From: Diphasiastrum complanatum
Lineage: Eukaryota; Streptophyta; Lycopodiopsida; Lycopodiales; Lycopodiaceae
Direction: 5' to 3'
NCBI GenBank assembly: GCA_029204225.1
Contig: CM055099.1
Location: 58,539,982-58,603,981 of the forward strand
Length of the DNA stretch: 64,000 nt
Each line of letters opens with the position of its first letter. Within the stretch, counting starts at the first letter, position 1. Below, in pieces: positions 36,028-47,580 of the stretch. Made by a program: the position numbers and the translations under genes. The notes below the pieces were generated by a model. It did no database searches. It saw only the letters and a program-made list of their open reading frames with translations, and had not been told where the DNA came from.

Positions 36028-36450
36028 TGTTCACAGATTCTATCACTGAGAATTTGTTAAACAATTTCTTTGATTTTTGTGGTTTCTTAACTCTGGTTAC
36101 AGGTTGTTTCTGCCCGTTACTAGGCGGTTGGCCTTCTTAATGTGATCTTGTTAATACAATGCCACATCAGGCAGGAAGATGCAGTTATGTTGTAGTATAT
36201 TTAATCCAGCCTATTAGTGGATTGCTCAGATAATGTTCACTCCAAATGCACTCACAAAATCAAAAACCATGTAAACCTAGAACATTCATCTAAAGATAAG
36301 CATGCATTGCAGATGATTCCTACTTCCCAAGTCTAGTTTATTTAAAATACAGTATTATTTACAAGAAATACCCTCAACAGTTGGGATTTCTGTTTTTCTA
36401 AGTAAGAATGCTTAGGCTAGTTACCTTTTTTAAGTTGGCTCTTCAGTGAG
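36028..36450 (-). repeat. Element F 5' LTR, decayed
   Basis: Starts TGTTCACAGATT directly after a PBS-like sequence (minus strand TTTGGTGCCATTACC at about 36013-36027). It shares words and layout with 25764-26160. The outer end is not defined. Confidence 0.45.
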
Positions 36451-36458
36451 TTCTTGTC

Positions 36459-36524
36459 GAATGAATGTTAGACTTAAACGTGTCTTGAGAAACTGCTCAA
36501 GTCCCAGCGCCCTTTGAGGCGTTG
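36459..36524 (+). repeat. Short B-LTR 3'-end remnant
   Basis: Matches the last 70 bases of B LTRs (GAATGTTAGACTTAA..., CAGCGCCCTTTGAGGCG) with several changes. It is more diverged than any other B copy here, so it marks an older insertion. Confidence 0.75.
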
Positions 36525-36640
36525 GTGGTAGAAAGTGTCAATGATAAAAAGCACTATCGCATCTACTTCTAGAGGTAGAGGTAAAGACAAGGTAAATAAT
36601 TCAAGTTAGTAAAATTTTGATCAAGAGCAAAAAGCTGGCA

Positions 36641-36770
36641 ATTGTTTCATTTGCAAAAGCCATAGTATCACTCATAGAAACGCAAGCTGAAACAAATTCA
36701 AAATGTGAACCAAAAGAGAAGTGGTTGCTACCATTGTAGCATATTAGGGCACATGGAGTTGGAGTGCTGA
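36641..36770 (+). pseudogene. Gag zinc-knuckle relic
   Basis: Two knuckle-like motifs lie close together: CFICKSHSITH at 36643 (third ligand only) and a full CYHCSILGHMELEC at 36726-36767, followed by a stop. They are in different frames. This is a remnant of a plus-strand gag, next to the B-LTR remnant. Confidence 0.55.
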
Positions 36771-36799
36771 CTCAAAAAGTTTGCACAAAGTGTACGCGT

Positions 36800-39016
36800 G
36801 GTAGAAACTTGTAAATTTTTGGATCCTTATGTCTCTTGCAACTACTTGTGGCTATGAGAAGGGATAGAGATTGAAAGACGTTTTTACTTCATTCCATATA
36901 GAATTTCATGATTTTTTTAATAGATGAGAGTATTTTGTTGATGACCTAAAATTGTTTGGAGGCCAAGAGCTCCATAATGCATTATGGGGTGGCCTTATAA
37001 AACTTCTATAAGATGTAATGTTTTGCTTATGAACTCGTATGTCTGATGGCCCATGGGACACATGTATCTTATGAAGACGACTTGTGCATCGTGAGATGGA
37101 TTTTGATTCGAGGTCAATAAATTTTAGTGAATCCTTTACTCGAGTGTTTTAATGCTTCGTTGAAATGTTGACACGAATTTTTGATTTCATAAAGTGAGTT
37201 CCTCTGACCTGTCCTTGGCGCCTTACCAAGTTCAGCCCCTAGGTCTACTATTTAAAGATTCCTTGTTGGAGCCTTTCCTGTTCCCGAATCGATCACATTC
37301 ACAATAGTTAACGTCCGTCAAAAACAATAGTCTACTCGGCTATAGCTGTAGACTTTGTGAAAAACATAACTCGCTCGAAACTTCGAAAATTGCGGACTGC
37401 CCCCAGCTCGCTGCCCAGTGCCCACTTCCATGGCTCACATCCATCGCTTGCGCCCATACCATGACCGACAGTGCACTTTGGCATTGTATGGCATGGCATG
37501 GCATGGATCCTGGCATTTAGCGTCATGATTCATGACTGTGAGATGGATCATGGCACGAGCACGCGGGCTGGATTCCCCGTCCTCGGGCACAGGTGACAGC
37601 GCTCGCCTATTTTACATCCACTTCGACTTCCAGGGCCCAGCCCAGGGCTTCCATTCAAGTGAGTCAAGTGAATCAAGTTGCACCTGGTTTCATTTCTGGC
37701 CCCTGGGGTTGATAATAAGGGCTAGGCCGTCATTTAACCTGCTGCACGTGTGTGAAAAAGCGCCCGACGCCCGTCTCTCCATGATAGGTAGAGCCGTCAA
37801 AATCTATTTTACGCTGTTCATTGGGTTACTCTTGCGCCCCGGGGAGCAAGCAGTGGCCGCACTGCGGAGGTGACTCTTCACTTGGGCCTTGGGCCTTGGG
37901 GCTGCAGCGCCCAGTCTCGTCTTATTTTTTCCGATTCTGTTCCCAGGTTCCTCTCTTTTTCCCATCTTTCATTTACGTCTAGGGTGAAGATTATTTTCTG
38001 GGCGCTGAAGTTGTTGTTGCTTGCGCCTTCAGCCTTCTACTGCGAACCTGAAAAAGAGAATGACAATTTTCTGCATTCGCTTTTAACATGTGGTTCGATC
38101 AGGATTCAGTAGTCAACTCGGTAGCTTTGTCAGTCACTCGTTGTCCTCAGTGCTCACAGCAATTTCTGTCTTTTACCCTTTTATGAGCGCATAGAAATCA
38201 TATCTCTTCTAAGAGGTTGCGCGTGCATTTGTTTATATGTGGAGCATCTGAGGCTATCCAGTCTGCCTCGGCCCTCTGTCTTCTATATTCGATATTGATC
38301 TTATATGAAGGTTGGACTTGTAGCTCCCGTTAGATCTTTTTTTGCAGCAAGAATCACTGGCAAGGGTTCACTGCAAGATAGAGAAATTTGGATAGTGGCT
38401 GTACGAGGGGAGATTTAGAACTTTAAAACCAGGAGAGAATGAGGATTGATGTGCTGCTTGATATTCGAATGCAGCGGTATATCTGCTAGAGTGCAACGGA
38501 TCAGCCTTTTCTGGAAAGAGAGTTGGGGCACGGGCGACCGCAACAGCAGGATCATCATGGCCCAAGTTGGTCCGAGGGCATGGAATCGGGACCGAGTTCA
38601 TGCAGAAAATAAGAATGCAAGTGAAGAAAATTACGCCTGATAAGATACTCAATATCCAAGAGGAGAACCTACGTCGTGAATGTGACTTAATCATAAGGTG
38701 TCGAGGATGCCTTGATCAGGACTTTCTACTTCGCGGATTTGGTAACACGTTTCCTCATGAGCTCTTCTGAGACTTGGCAATGATCTAAGAGCGACGGAAT
38801 CTGGTCTGAGAGAGGGTGGATCTAGGATCTGTGATGGATTTCTTGTGCATCTTGATAACCTAACTCATTTTGCAATGATATCTAATAGACAGTGTAGGAA
38901 GTTCAGACATAAGCCAGATTCTGGGTTGACAAGTATCTACGGAATTGTATTCTAATTTCACATTTCCTACAGCTTGTTTCTTCCCTTTTTATGTAGTTTG
39001 TTAGAATCCTTCTGTC
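36800..39016 (+). other. Upstream region of the bHLH gene
   Basis: Low-copy sequence without repeat matches in the window. It contains a G-box CACGTG at 37745-37750 and a small GGCAT run near 37490-37505. Frames at 37532-37873 and 38446-38770 have no recognisable domain. A plausible 5'-UTR intron acceptor (CATTTCCTACAG, ending 38972) lies 44 bases before the ATG; its donor may be near 38740. Confidence 0.45.
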
Positions 39017-40468
39017 ATGGCAACCTCTCATGGTGGCACCGTAGAACTTGGCTTTCCGTTTCTAGATCCGAGTTCGGCATTTGGAGGAACTTCAAATCTC
39101 TCGTCTGACTTGCCTTCGGGAGTTGGGACTCAACGACCTCCATGGCTGAACGGCTTTAGTAGCTCTATAGGCTCAGCGCGCAAGGTCTTTCCAGGACTGG
39201 ATCCTCAAGATCATTTTGCAAAAAGGGACTCTACAGCAGCTTGCCTTCCCTCATTTGCCTCTCCTATCTCATCGTTTAGCCAAATTTCTGATTTTCATGT
39301 GAATCCTCTACTGTTACCCTTTCATAATCAGGCAAATGCATTACGCATGACGCGAGCTTCTACAGTTCCTCAAAACTATGGTGACAATATTCTTTTTAGG
39401 GACCGAGTAGGACAATCCTCGTTGCCGTTTACGATGAATGGGGCGTCGTTACTGTTAAGTGGCAAGCATGGCGAACTAATTAATATGGCTAAGTTGACTC
39501 CCCAGGAGATAATGGATGCTAAAGCACTGGCTGCTTCTAAAAGCCATAGCGAGGCAGAAAGAAGGCGACGTGAGCGCATAAATACTCATTTGGCCACTCT
39601 TAGAGGCCTGCTTCCAAACACGACGAAGGTACCTATAAGCCGTCCTATCGGACGCTTGTTCTAACCTGGTCTCTTATCATGTTGACTTGAAGATATAATA
39701 TTCTCTACACTACCCGATATCAGCATATCAGAAGTACCTTTTGTGTAATGAGACTTCAATTTTCGAGTCCATCTCTGCAAACAAAAACTTTCATATTTAA
39801 TCTGAAATCGTACGCGGAAGAAATTTGTTTTGCATTATGGTTTATGTGGCTCTTTCATGACAGTTAGGTCCTTGATTGCTTTATGTTACAGCCTAACCCT
39901 CCTTGTTTACCCGTTCATACCGATCTATATCATGGTTTACGTCTTTCAATTTGCTAGCGAACTGAAATGAATAACTTATCTAATTTGATGAATACTTGTG
40001 AAACTGCAGACGGACAAAGCATCCCTACTTGCTGAAGTTATTCAGCATGTGAAGGAATTAAAGCGGCAGGCTGCTGAAATCGCAGAAGGGGGGCCGGTGC
40101 CTAGTGATGTGGATGAGTTACGTGTTGATATAGATTCATCCTATAGTAAGGATCAAATTCTTATAAAAGCTTCTATATGCTGTGATGATCGTCCAGGCCT
40201 CCTTTCCGATATTATAAGAACTTTGAGAAACCTGAAACTTCAAACAGTGAGGGCGGAAATAGCAACACTTGGTGGACGGGTGAAATTTGTTATAATGCTA
40301 ACCAGCGAAGACGCAACCTCGGGAACACAGGATGGACCTTTGGTAACAAGTGTGCAGGAGGCTCTCCGTGCCGTGATGGAGAGGTCGGCATCTAACGAAC
40401 TCTCACCAGCCGGCTTCGGAAGTAACAAACGTCAAAGAATGGGCTCTCAAGATTTCAACCCATTTTAG
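39017..40468 (+). CDS. bHLH transcription factor with C-terminal ACT-like domain (bHLH30/32/106/107-type)
   Basis: Two coding exons, 39017-39628 and 40010-40468, join in phase 0 to give 356 residues. The basic region SHSEAERRRRERIN (near residue 175) has the His-Glu-Arg set that reads E-box and G-box DNA. The helix-loop-helix spans the splice: LATLRGLLPNTTK ends exon 1 and TDKASLLAEVIQHVKELKRQ opens exon 2. An ACT-like dimerisation domain follows (about residues 240-320; CCDDRPGLLSDIIRTLRNLK). The protein should act in the nucleus as a dimer. The intron position in the loop and the overall layout match the plant subfamily of Arabidopsis bHLH30, bHLH32, bHLH106 and bHLH107. The long N-terminus (1-165) is Ser/Pro-rich without domain. 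The ATG is the first in frame after upstream stops. No disabling change is seen. Confidence 0.92.
39629..40009 (+). other. Intron of the bHLH gene
   Basis: GT (39629) follows ACGAAG and AG (40008-40009) ends GAAACTGCAG. Removal restores the highly conserved helix-loop-helix junction; reading through gives a stop at 39662. Confidence 0.93.
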
Positions 40469-42843
40469 AGATTTCTTTTTACTATACAGTGAGATGTCCG
40501 ATTATCCTTTAATGTTCTTTTTGTATTCAGATTGAAGAATCCTAAGTTGATGTTAGCAAAGGAATTCGAGGTTTATCACCTCAAATCAGCTGTTTTCATT
40601 GCGAGCTTCTGAAGAAGGGATAAATATCTATAACCTTGCTGTTTGGAAAGCTTCAAATTTGCATTTAGATTTCTTGGTAAGAGCTGCAGACTCTATATAG
40701 CTAGTTTGAAAGTTTGCGACTACGACTTGTCTGTTATTGGAGCATATTTGTGCACGTCCTTTGTACTTAGCAAAATATTCCGTGAATGAAGGTGCGTACT
40801 GGATGATGTTTCGTGGAGGTTTTTGTCGCAACGGTCTTCTGTAGTTTGCAATAGGGGTACATAGCCCAGAGTTTGTGGGTAGCGTTTCTGTTCGTAGTCT
40901 GGGGCATATCTTTAAAGTGTTATCTCTATGCGAACTTGTTTCATGACAAATTTTCGTTGGCAGATAGAACTTATATTCCTTTGATTTCATCGGAGTATAC
41001 GAGCCAATCTAATGTAGCAAGATATTCAATTATACATCAATATTACTCGTCGCCAGGTTTGCATTTATAATATGCTACTATACTCTGTCTCAGATCGATC
41101 GGTTACATGAGTTGGTCCACAGCGGACCCTCATAAGTTATTGTTGGAACGTTTTCATGATCTAATTACTGCATTTAGAAAGCAAGAGCATCGAAACATCG
41201 AGTTTTTAAAACATTGTAAGCAGCAAAGAGCTATATTTATCCTTATAGCTTAGCTTGATTTTCTTTTTTGAATTCTTACAATTATCGGGAACATCATTCT
41301 ACGCTGCAGTATATTCCTTCTCCTTCTGAAATTTCTCACTTGCAATTACACCACCTTTCTGTTAAAACTATCCACTTTCCTTCTTGATAATATGCAGCTC
41401 TTTCCTGCACCTACGTATATCGATAACATTTTGCACTCTTCTAGTGCAAATTCTTAACCACATGATCTGTTTTGGATTTCTAAAATTCGTCTAATTTCGC
41501 ACTCTTCTATTGCAAATTTTCACTACATCTGTTTTGAATTCCTAAAATTTGTCTAATTAAATATCCATGAGAAGATGTTATTTTACAATAGAAATCGAAA
41601 CCAACGAACACTATTACCAGCAGTTAAGAGCTGTCTAGGTCGATCGCCGTACCTTAATATGAGCCAACGAATTTGTCGTTCAAAGTTTCATATGTAGTTC
41701 TCATCCAAAGTTATTTAGGCAAAAAACTGCGGCTTCTGATTATTATGGAGCAGGTACGAGTGCCGCTGCTTGCAATGGCAACGAACTGCGTTATTCGTGG
41801 TGCTTGGAAAATTCATTCTATCGAAGGTCTGCTATAACATCGTTGCAATTATGTGCTTAAGAGGATTATTTAATAATAATTTATGACACGAGTTTTACTG
41901 AAGCGGGAACCGCTATGCGCTTTGTACGGCTCGATTTGCCTCCTTCCCTGGAGTTATGCTTTGATCTAGCTCTGATTTATACCGTCATTCCAAGTACGTC
42001 ACGTCCTTGAAACTGGTATTGGTGAAACGCGAATTGCCGTATGTCTGGGGCTTCTCGATTTGCTTGTATTTGTTGACGTGATCGTGCTGCGTTCCTCCCA
42101 AGGTTTGAGGCTAATTTTCTTGAATATGGCAATTTTTTTGCAATTTGAACTGTAAAGCTCCATGAGTACACGGTTGATGTAAACGGGGAAGCATTAAATT
42201 TCATGATAGTGCACAATACTCATCATATCTCTTGTAGATTTACAGTTTTGCCTATTATCACTTTTGTAAATTTCGCATTTGAGAAGTTCATAAATACTAA
42301 AAATCTTCCTGTTTGAAGAAGCAAAGCCGAGATTAGTACGGCGAACACATGTGACTCTAAAATACAATCGATTTTAGGACACACATTTTGGTATTTATAA
42401 ATCTAGTCTTCATTATATTAAATGTTTCCTTTCATTCTCCCATTACTTTGATATTCAAGTATAGTAAATGGGAATGGTTTTTTTAGGACCTTTGCACTCA
42501 ATAAAAGGTAATAACCATATGGCAAATACTCATAATTGAATGGCCAAGGAGTGTAAAGGTCACTAAAAAGACTTTTCTTAATCTTAAAAGAATTTGTGTG
42601 TTAACATTTTACATTATGACTAGAAATATCTTGATGACCCATTTATTTTGACTTTAATGAGGTGTAACACATTGTCTCATATTCTTTCTTAAGAATTTAT
42701 GAGCTGTAAAATGCTATTGAAAAGTTTTATGGGACCTTAAGATTTTGTATTGTATACTGGAGGCGGCTATGGTGGGAAATAACTTATCTATGCAATGTAT
42801 GAGTATGGGTTTTAGCAATATGTGTGTGGTTGCTTTGGGTGGT
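40469..42843. other. AT-rich 3' flank of the bHLH gene
   Basis: Contains the 3' UTR and intergenic DNA. No open frame with a domain, no repeat family of this window and no clear RNA gene is seen. The first repeat begins at 42844. Confidence 0.6.
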
Positions 42844-44009
42844 TGTAGCGAAGGCATCCCAAAGGGAGCCGGGAACCACGACTTAGCTTCCCAGCCTTCA
42901 ACTCTTGCCATCCAAACCCACTTGACATACAAGCAACCAACTCGCCAACAACGATCAGACTTAACCAACTTGAAGTTCCAAAAACCAACATTGAGATCCA
43001 ATCTGGCGCCAGGCCAGATCGGGGGTCCCGATGTGGATGACTTCCCTCCAAGCAAGCCGCCCAACATACATCAAACTTAACCAACTCGAAGCTTCGTTAC
43101 AAACGAGTAACATCCATTCCAAGCAAACGGTCTGACTTACATCAAACTTAACCAACTGAAAGCTTCGTCACGAGCGCTGGAAGCCAACCTGGCGCCACGC
43201 CAGACTGGACAGCCATAAACATGTAACATCCACCCAAGCAAGCCATCCAACTCAGCCGACAGGTTAGAGCCCGTTCCCCAGGAGCTTAACCCATTCACGT
43301 TCATGCAAGGAACACTTAGAACCACAAGCCGCGACATATATGGAAACAACCAGTTCCTGGACCAAATGGTCCCGACAGCATACCGCTGGCGCCACGGACC
43401 GAATGGTCTGACGGCATACCGCTGGCGTCCCGGGATACGACCCTCAGCTATGTGCCAAGTTAAAAATTTTCAAAGCGGCCTTACAACTGGCGCTTTTACC
43501 GAACACTGAAACCCAAAAGGTAATCAGAGTCAGTTTGAGAAAAATCCCACTTTATTGATAAATCTGAGAAGGTTACATTTCAAGTGTGTGACCGACCCTA
43601 GTCTCCGGGGCGCTAGCATGCCAAGGCGAGAGCCATGACAACATTCCAGCAAAGGAGACTGAGACTTGGTTGGAGCTCGCCCTGAGTCGCAACCCGCACT
43701 CCCTTATAGTATTGGTGTGATTCGGCACCCCCCCTCATACCAAGCACTCTACCCAAGCTGGTAAAGCACGTTTTTCTCTCTCTAGGATTTTCTCTTTCTA
43801 GAAAGTCATTTTCTCTCTCTAGATTTTATTGATCCCCAGGCTTCCTTTAATCATGCCTAGATCGTGTGAGATGATTGCACATCGATCTGAGCTCTCTGGA
43901 CTCCGCTAGAACCGATCAAAGATTTTCAGCCATAGGAACTTGGTGCCGGCTGGATTCTGGTCACAGTGGCGCCGGGAGCGGCGCCAGCGCCGTTGGCGCC
44001 GGGAGTAGC
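42844..44009 (-). repeat. Family-A LTR, truncated
   Basis: A minus-oriented A LTR starting at TGTAGCGAAGG in low-copy DNA. It is cut inside the GGCGCC block at 44009 by another A-LTR end. This marks the border between the gene island and the right-hand repeat nest. Confidence 0.88.
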
Positions 44010-44163
44010 TGTAGCGCAGGCATCCCAAAGGGAGCCGGGAACCACAACTTAGCTTCCCAGCCTTCAACTCTTGCCATCCAAACCCACTTGACATACAAGC
44101 AGCCAACTCGCCAACAACGATCAGACTTAACCGACTTGAAGTTTCGAAAACCAACATTGAGAT
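44010..44163 (-). repeat. Family-A LTR end, inserted in another A LTR
   Basis: The first 154 bases of a minus-oriented A LTR (TGTAGCGCAGGC...). It is broken at AACATTGAGAT by the LTR of element C, so three insertions are stacked here. Confidence 0.88.
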
Positions 44164-45083
44164 TGTTGCGCCGGCGTCTCAAAGGGCGCTGGGACTTGAG
44201 CGGTTTCCCCAACACGCGCTTAAGTCTAACATTCATCCATCATGCACTTACGTAAAAGCCAACTCAGAAACGTAACAAGCTTAACCATTCAGACTTAAGA
44301 AAACTGGAATCCCAACCAACCCGAAAGCCAACTCAGAATCCGTCCCCAAAAGGTAACCAAAGGCAAAGACAAGCCACACATGAAACCCAAGGCATAGTGG
44401 TCGCCAAACTGACCAATTGGCATAGCGGCAAGCCCCATGTCGATGACAGGGACCCTTAGGCGCCAGCGACGCAAAAAGGTTGTAGTAAGGGTCCTTCCAC
44501 TTGGACCAGTCCCGGAGGCGAAACCGAAATGGTAATCATCCCCAAGGATCAACTTTATTAGATTTGGAAGAGGTTACATTCATGCATAGACTGACCGGTC
44601 TCGGGGCCACCAACACGTGCTGGGCATTGTGCCTGGCTTGTGCTGGTAGAGGGAGCTGAGACCTGGCGACTGGATTCCTGGCGCTGGTTGAGCTGCCCAA
44701 GTTTCTGTCTGCCGGACTCCCCCTATAGTTCTGCTGTGATTCGGCGCACCCCCTCTGGTTTGAAACATAGTGCTTTCTGGTAAAGCACGCTTTTTAGGAC
44801 TTAGTTTTTATTTTGTTGATTAAGCTTGGCAAGCCTGGCAAAATCAGTCTGGCTCCCGGACATGGGTCCCGGGAGCCGTCCCGGCGGCCGAATCAACCTG
44901 CTTTCCTGACTAGGCCATGACTCGAGCTCCAGAGCTAGCTCATGACTTTGTGACTACTTGACTGGCTCACCACAGGTCGGAGGCTCAGTCCTTGACGTTC
45001 TAACTTGCTCTGGGACCTTAGGGAGTGTCACCCCTTTGAGTCTTACAAGGCACGCTGGGTGCACCCGAGTCAGCTTTACAACA
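44164..45083 (-). repeat. C 3' LTR (B-family LTR)
   Basis: 920 bp; on plus it begins TGTTGCGCCGGCG and ends GCTTTACAACA. It matches the B1 and B2 LTRs over its full length. Confidence 0.92.
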
Positions 45084-45450
45084 TCCTCCCCTCGTTTGAG
45101 AAAGCTGATGTCCTCATCAGGGCCAAACTAGAACCTAAGACTCATGGCACGGGCTTAATTCACCGGCCAGACTTTAGTCACATATACAAGGGCACGGGCT
45201 TGATTCACCAGCCAAAGGAAACCAACTGTAAAGCAGAGTAATGATATTGTGTTTTACACCCAGCACAGGAAAAGTGTGGATCTAGTTCACTTACGTAAAA
45301 CCTGTGTGAAGCTGCTGCACTTAGACATCAAACTGAAGCTCACTCCCCAATGAGAAATGCGGCTTACTTTATTAGCATGAAAGAAAAAGGTACTCACGGC
45401 TCCCTTAAGCCTCAGATATGTTGTTGTCGTCGCACATCTGGATGAGTCCC

Positions 45451-46136
45451 CTAGGACTCTAGATATTTCGTTTGGTCGTCCAGGTTGAGCTCCTTGAGCT
45501 CTGCATCGGCACTTAGATTCACCTTTGACGTAGAAACTGCAGGCAATGTTGGCTCCATTTGACCTCGCGTCAGCTGGTTTGTCACTGTTGGATGTCTTTC
45601 GTTAAAAAAGTGAGCTTTCGCTTGGTCACACAAGGTGAGCTCCTTGAGCTCTGCATCGGCACTTGAATTCACCTTTGATGTAGAGACTATAGGCAATGTT
45701 GGCTCCATTTGTTCCCGTGTCAGCTGGTCTGTCACTGTTGGTTGTCCTTCGTTAAATAGGTGAATGAGATTGGGAGGAATGGTTGGCTCAGGTTCATTTG
45801 TGTCGTTCTTTTCTAGTTGGTCCCCTGGCATAGCTCTGACAACACAAGGTCTCCTGCCATTATATAATAACACAAGGTTAACCCCTTTTGCCAAGAAGGC
45901 CACCACATGTTCGTTAAACCAACTTAATCCCAAAATAGCGTCGAAGGCATCCATCTTCAAGATTGTGAACGTTAGTCGATTCTTCCAGGCTCCCAGAGAG
46001 ATTGGTAAGTTGGTTGCCAATCTACAAGTGGTCATTGTACCTTTCTTAGTCTCCACACAAATAGGAGTCACATTTTCTTCACATCGGATGTCCAATTCTC
46101 CTGTCAGTTTTTCTGACAAGTAGTTATGTGACGCCC
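45451..46136 (-). pseudogene. C protease-like domain with a 50-residue tandem repeat
   Basis: This frame covers the retropepsin after its active site, including the conserved FTILKMDAFDAILGLSWFNE, homologous to [20 protein letters not shown] in B2. A one-base loss in the run of Gs near 46130 shifts the frame right after the active site, which itself reads Asp-Leu-Gly instead of Asp-Ser-Gly. The C-terminus holds two copies of a roughly 50-residue unit with PTVT(D/N)QLTR and SADAELKELN (150-bp period). A stop follows, then non-coding sequence. Confidence 0.75.
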
Positions 46137-46856
46137 CAGGTCTACCATGAAGTAAATGATCCTGCCTTGAATACAGCCTTTCAGGTACAATAACTTGGAT
46201 CCTCTCGCAGGAGTCGCCATAAGATGTTCACGATACGCCGCAAGTGCCCCTATCTGTTGCAAGGCATTCAGGCCAGACTCCGTCAAATCCGTTTCTGGGT
46301 CCTCTTCATCATCTTGTTCACCATCTTCTTGATCAAATGCCTCTCTCTCCATCCTATCAAATCCTTCAATGGCAGCCATGATTTTCTTATTCAATGGTTT
46401 GGGGCATGACCTCCAAGAGTGACCTTGCTGATGACAGTTGAAGCAACGCATGGAACTGCCCACTGTTGGTGAGCTGTTGCTGTGACTAGCTGAACGTCCA
46501 ACATTGTTTCTTCTCTGGAACATGTTCCCTCCATTGTTGCCTTGGTTGCCAAACCCTGTTTTTGTTGGGAATTTATTCACGCTACTCGAGGCTTGGTTGC
46601 CATTTGGAGCTGAGTCCCCCCTTGAAAAGAAGCTCGGACTCGGTCTAGATCCACTAAATACTCTTGTTGAGGTAGCGGGAGCAGCTGGTGCCAATGTGCT
46701 CTCATAATCACAAACCATTTCAGCCGCTCGAATAGTTGAATTGAAATCATGGGGCATGTAGTTGTCTATCGCACGCCGGGTCCAGGATTGCATTCCAGAC
46801 AATAGGTAATGAGTTTTGTCCGCCTCGAACATATCTTCAATAACCCATACACTCTG
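46104..46856 (-). pseudogene. C gag, C-terminal part with zinc knuckle
   Basis: On the minus strand the frame starts at the target site (reading QSVWVIEDMFEADKTHYLL) and contains a capsid tail, a Ser/Asn-rich linker and the CCHC knuckle CFNCHQQGHSWRSCPKP. It continues to the protease start, where the frame is lost. The N-terminal part is at 51742-52389, displaced by B1. Confidence 0.82.
46852..46856. repeat. Target-site duplication of B1, left copy
   Basis: CTCTG, repeated at 51737-51741. Joining across it restores a continuous C gag frame. Confidence 0.95.
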
Positions 46857-47557
46857 TGTTGTAAAGCTGACTCAGGTGCACCCAACGTGCCCTGTAAGAC
46901 TCTAAGGGGTGACACTCCCTAAAGTCCCAGAGCAAGTTAGAACGTCAAGGACTGAGCCTCCGACGAGTCATGAGCTAGCTCTGGAGCTCGAGTCATGGCC
47001 TAGTCAGGAAAGCAGGTTGATTCGGCCGCCGGGACGGCTCCCGGGACCCATGTCCGGGAGCCAGACTGATTTTGCCAGGCTTGCCAGGCTTAATCAACAA
47101 AATAAAAACTAAGTCCTAAAAAGCGTGCTTTACCAGAAAGCACTATGTTTCAAACCAGAGGGGGTGCGCCGAATCACAGCAGAACTATAGGGGGAGTCCG
47201 GCAGACAGAAACTTGGGCAGCTCAACCAGCGCCAGGAATCCAGTCGCCAGGTCTCAGCTCCCTCTACCAGCACAAGCCAGGCACAATGCCCAGCACGTGT
47301 TGGTGGCCCCGAGACCGGTCAGTCTATGTATGAATGTAACCTCTTCCAAATCTAATAAAGTTGATCCTTGGGGATGATTACCATTTCGGTTTCGCCTCCG
47401 GGACTGGTCCAAGTGGAAGGACCCTTACTACAACCTTTTTGCGTCGCTGGCGCCTAAGGGTCCCTGTCATCGACATGGGGCTTGCCGCTATGCCAATTGG
47501 TCAGTTTGGCGACCACTATGCCTTGGGTTTCATGTGTGGCTTGTCTTTGCCTTTGGT
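46857..47557 (+). repeat. B1 5' LTR, 3' end deleted
   Basis: Matches the first 701 bases of the 3' LTR closely. The remaining about 217 bases are missing at the fusion with pol. Confidence 0.92.
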
Positions 47558-47580
47558 AACAAAATCTGGTTGCAGCATTA

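Larger units (their letters stand above)
44164..46856 (-). mobile_element. Element C: gag-protease LTR element without RT (TR-GAG-like), 3' part
   Basis: On the minus strand the element runs from gag through a protease-like domain and a tandem repeat to a polypurine tract (45084-45097) and a 3' LTR (44164-45083). No RT, RNase H or integrase lies between protease and LTR. Its gag is interrupted at 46857 by element B1 and continues at 51742-52389. The LTR is that of the B family. The 5' LTR is lost at the B2 boundary. Confidence 0.85.

Noticed and set aside
36641-36770. Possible host zinc-knuckle gene
   Set aside because: Two motifs in different frames with stops, beside an LTR remnant; a gag relic is simpler.
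37532-38112. Frames upstream of the bHLH gene
   Set aside because: No domain and no start context; probably promoter or 5' UTR.
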